DNA of 64,000 nucleotides from Pseudomarimonas salicorniae (GTDB lineage Bacteria; Pseudomonadota; Gammaproteobacteria; Xanthomonadales; Xanthomonadaceae), in assembly GCF_023156535.1 (NCBI RefSeq), contig NZ_JALNMH010000011.1, forward strand, positions 62,001 to 126,000, in the 5' to 3' direction. The position numbers were made by a program, and so were the translations under genes. Within the stretch, counting starts at the first letter, position 1. Each line of letters starts with the position of its first letter. Positions 61,612 through 64,000 of this stretch are shown piece after piece. The notes under the pieces are model-generated. The model saw only the letters and a program-made list of their open reading frames with translations. It did no database searches and was not told the DNA's origin.

Positions 61612-63432
61612 TCAGCCGGTGGCCAGCTCGCAACGGTTGCGTCCAAGCGCCTTGGCCCGGTATAGCGCCTCGTCGGCGCGTCTGACCGTGTCCAGCGCAC
61701 TGGCCGCCTGTTCGCGTAGCGCGATGCCGACGCTGATGGTCACCGGGATGTGCCGGCCCTCGCTGATCAGGGTGCGGTCGGCGGTGCGCGCACGGAGGCG
61801 CTCGGCCAGCGCCTGTGCCTGGTCAGGCTGCGAGAGCGGCGCTACTGCGACGAACTCCTCGCCGCCGTAGCGGCACAACTGGCCCCCGGCATCAGCCACC
61901 GGACCTTCCAGAAGCTGGGCCACGTGGCGCAGGCAATCGTCGCCGACCAGGTGGCCGTAGCGGTCGTTGACCTGCTTGAACTCGTCGATGTCGATCATCA
62001 GCACGGAAAAGTCACGGCCGTCGCCGTTCCGCTGCTGTTCCCAGCGGCGCAGGATGTGCTCGAAGGAGCGCCGGTTGAAACACCCGGTCAGACCGTCGCG
62101 GCGACTGAAGTCCTCCAGCTGGCGGTTGGCGGTCTCCAGCCGGCGCAGCGCGGCGTCAAGGTCATCGGTGCGCTCGCGCACCCGGCGCTCCAGTTGCCCG
62201 CGCGCCTCGCCCTCGAGTTGCGCAGTGGTCGCGGTAAGCAGGTTGATCCGGTAGGCGAGGGCGAAGGAGAGCAGAATCATCTCCACCGCCGAACCCAGCT
62301 GGATCGCGTACTCGGTGAAGAACACGCGTGGTACCCAACCCAGCGCCACCGCGGCGTAGAGCATGATGCCGAGCAGAAGGGTGGTCCAGGCGATCAGGAA
62401 GTAGCGCGCCGGCGGATAGCTGCGCAGCACGGCCAACCCGCAGGCATACACCAGCACCGCTACCGGAAACACCAGCAGGGTCAGCGGCAGCACCACCTGC
62501 GAGTAGGGCAGGACGAACGTCGCCGCGATCCCGATCAGGCTGAGCGCGATAAGCGCAAGGCACAGCCGGTCCCCCAGCGGGAAGCGCCGGCGCAGGTCAA
62601 GGAAGGCGCGTGCGAACTGGAGCATGCTGGCCAGCGACAGGCTCATGCTGATCAGGACCAGCCAGTTGCCAAGGCGCGGCGAGTCCGGCCAGAACAGCTG
62701 GAATCCGATGCCGCTAAGGCAGAGCAGCATCAGACCGACGCTGAGCACGTAGGCGACGTAGTAGAGAAAATTGCGGTCGCGGAGGGAGACGAACAGGATG
62801 GAGTTGAGGATGAGCAGGGCGGCCAGGACGCCGAAGTAGAGACCGAAACCCAGCAGGCTGGACTGCTGTGACGCCAGGTAATGGTCTGCCTCGGCGACCA
62901 CCACCGGCACCTGCATCGAGCTCTGGCTGGCGACCCGCAGCAGGAAGGTGACCCGCTCGTAGGGCGCCAGCTCGACGCTGCGGTTGAAGTAGCGGATCGG
63001 CAGGCTGCGTGCGCCGAAGGGTTGCAGGTCGCCGCCGATCCACAGCGGGCCGGCGCTGGCCTGGTCCAGCCGGTACAGCTCGAACCGGTCGATCAGGGTG
63101 TACTCGATCACAACCAGTCGTTCAACCGGGCGACCCTGCGGATTCTGCAGGCCGAAGGCGAACCAGGTTGCTCCGGGCCGGAAGCCGTAGTTGTCGCCGG
63201 GCGGAGGCGGCCCGGCGAACCGCCCGGCCGCCCAGACCGCCCGCGCGCCGGCCACGTCGAGGCTGCCCTCCGCATCGTGGAAGTAGCGTACCTCGGGGCG
63301 TTCCACCGCCAGTGCCCAGGCCAGGTGGGGGATGAAGCAGACCGCCATCAGGATGACCAGCCGGGCGCAGCGTCCGGCTCGGGGCGGCTTGAGTCCGGCG
63401 GCGACCACGACCCCACGCAGGAGTCCTTGCAT
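61612..63432 (-). CDS. Diguanylate cyclase with 7TMR-DISM sensor
   Basis: 606 residues. Signal segment, an extracellular 7TMR-DISMED2-type beta-sandwich (WFAFGLQNPQGRPVERLVVIEYTLIDRFELY), seven membrane helices from ~185 to ~390, a coiled coil (ARGQLERRVRERTDDLDAALRRLETAN) and a GGDEF domain with an intact GGEEF at 523-527. The RxxD inhibitory site before it is missing (DAGG instead), so product inhibition is unlikely. It makes c-di-GMP in response to a bound ligand. Convergent with pilZ with only 15 bases between the stops. Confidence 0.94.
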   Translation of the reverse strand: MQGLLRGVVVAAGLKPPRAGRCARLVILMAVCFIPHLAWALAVERPEVRYFHDAEGSLDVAGARAVWAAGRFAGPPPPGDNYGFRPGATWFAFGLQNPQGRPVERLVVIEYTLIDRFELYRLDQASAGPLWIGGDLQPFGARSLPIRYFNRSVELAPYERVTFLLRVASQSSMQVPVVVAEADHYLASQQSSLLGFGLYFGVLAALLILNSILFVSLRDRNFLYYVAYVLSVGLMLLCLSGIGFQLFWPDSPRLGNWLVLISMSLSLASMLQFARAFLDLRRRFPLGDRLCLALIALSLIGIAATFVLPYSQVVLPLTLLVFPVAVLVYACGLAVLRSYPPARYFLIAWTTLLLGIMLYAAVALGWVPRVFFTEYAIQLGSAVEMILLSFALAYRINLLTATTAQLEGEARGQLERRVRERTDDLDAALRRLETANRQLEDFSRRDGLTGCFNRRSFEHILRRWEQQRNGDGRDFSVLMIDIDEFKQVNDRYGHLVGDDCLRHVAQLLEGPVADAGGQLCRYGGEEFVAVAPLSQPDQAQALAERLRARTADRTLISEGRHIPVTISVGIALREQAASALDTVRRADEALYRAKALGRNRCELATG

Positions 63433-63461
63433 ACAGCACTCGCGACGGCGGCGTCCCCGCG

Positions 63462-63512
63462 ACTATAGCGCTGGCTGCGTCACTCCGGCCAATCCCCCGC
63501 GCTGGCTAGAAT
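63462..63512. promoter_or_regulatory. Candidate divergent promoter region
   Basis: On the - strand TATAGT (63462-63467) lies 30 bases before the cyclase ATG; on the + strand TAGAAT (63507-63512) lies 25 bases before the sensor ATG. A TTGGCC about 19 bases upstream is a possible - strand -35. Confidence 0.35.
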
Positions 63513-63537
63513 GCGTAACCTAGAGCTTGCCGAGCCC

Positions 63538-64000
63538 ATGACGATCCAGTCACGCACCGCTGTTCTGCTACTGGGGCTGCAGCTCGCCGGGCTGCTGGCG
63601 ATGGCCTTCCTGGCAGCCCGCTGGGAGGCCATCGGCGAGGCGTCGCGCCGACAGCAGCGAATCGAAGCCCAACTGGCCGCGCAGGCGCAGCGGATCGACC
63701 ACGAAGGTGAACTGCTGGCACGGGCTGCGGTCGACCTGGCGATCCAGGGTGCCCTGCTGCACCAGCAGCGCGGTAACCCTCCAGGCCCTGCGTGGCATGC
63801 TCGGGTGCAGGCCCAGCTTGGCGATCGCCTCGAGCGCCTGCCCGAGGCCATCGGCGGCGGCTGGTGGTTCGAGCCCGGCGCAGTCGAGCCGGGGCGACGG
63901 CACTACGGACCCTTTGTCTATCGCGACGGCAGCGGCGTGGTTTTCACCTGGGCGCTGAGCACCCCCGAGTACGACTATCACAGCCGCGGCTGGTATCTCG
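63538..64000 (+). CDS. Membrane sensor protein, N-terminal part (3' end outside window)
   Basis: 154 residues are visible from ATG (MTIQSRTAVLLLGLQLAGLL) and the frame is open at the window edge. A membrane helix at ~8-26 is followed by a helical stretch (RRQQRIEAQLAAQAQRIDHEGELLARAAV) and a Cache-like periplasmic fold ending in TWALSTPEYDYHSRGWYL, the YD-x-RxWY pattern common in dCache sensors. The output domain is not visible; given the divergent diguanylate cyclase and the family, a histidine kinase, phosphatase or GGDEF/EAL output are all possible. Confidence 0.7.
   Translation, partial: MTIQSRTAVLLLGLQLAGLLAMAFLAARWEAIGEASRRQQRIEAQLAAQAQRIDHEGELLARAAVDLAIQGALLHQQRGNPPGPAWHARVQAQLGDRLERLPEAIGGGWWFEPGAVEPGRRHYGPFVYRDGSGVVFTWALSTPEYDYHSRGWYL

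Overview
The window is a 64 kb piece of GC-rich chromosome from a gammaproteobacterium, most likely a member of the Lysobacterales (Xanthomonadales) or a close relative. The evidence is the gene order (fimV-truA-trpF-trpB-trpA-accD; tpiA-secG-tRNA-Leu-nuoA to nuoN; fabD-fabG-acpP-fabF-pabB-pabC-mltG-tmk-holB-pilZ), heptameric intergenic repeats, REP-type palindromes of the GTAGGAGCCAGC kind, and a secreted protein ending in IFRDGFE. The organism is an inference from gene order; no rRNA or species marker is present.

Layout: (1) 1-7.4 kb, core genes on the + strand: the 3' end of fimV with a strong terminator, truA, trpF, trpB, trpA, accD, glmM. (2) 7.5-14.2 kb, an accessory block between glmM and tpiA: a 2-oxoglutarate/Fe(II) oxygenase, a convergent SDR, then a tightly overlapping four-gene cassette (periplasmic cupredoxin, membrane sensor with degenerate GGDEF plus EAL, DUF3034 envelope protein, lipoprotein truncated globin), ending in a 318 bp MITE-like element. 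(3) 14.3-30.5 kb, tpiA, secG, tRNA-Leu(GAG) and a complete 14-gene complex I operon. (4) 30.5-41.9 kb, a segment bounded by two inverted ~350 bp composite REP arrays. It holds an EamA transporter, an SDR, a second cupredoxin cassette on the - strand (receiver protein, cupredoxin, transmembrane Ser/Thr kinase, outer-membrane barrel), a DEAD-box helicase and a secreted beta-helix protein. (5) 41.9-52.6 kb, a - strand run: a 3-hydroxyanthranilate (kynurenine) ring-cleavage cluster with an embedded beta-carbonic anhydrase, a PaiB-like protein, a CPA2 antiporter, a Ser/Thr kinase with a formylglycine-generating-enzyme-like domain, a membrane protein and an alpha/beta hydrolase. (6) 52.7-61.6 kb, fatty-acid, folate, cell-wall and replication genes ending in pilZ. 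(7) 61.6-64 kb, a 7TM diguanylate cyclase and the start of a divergent membrane sensor.

The most interesting feature is a pair of unlinked but parallel cassettes at 9.5-13.9 kb and 32.8-37.9 kb. Each combines a small exported cupredoxin with the same His/Cys-x2-His-x2-Met copper-site spacing, an inner-membrane protein with a similar periplasmic sensor and HAMP, and an envelope or outer-membrane beta protein. The outputs differ: a c-di-GMP phosphodiesterase in one and a Ser/Thr kinase plus receiver protein in the other. This suggests a modular copper/redox envelope-signalling system. Function is inferred from sequence only.
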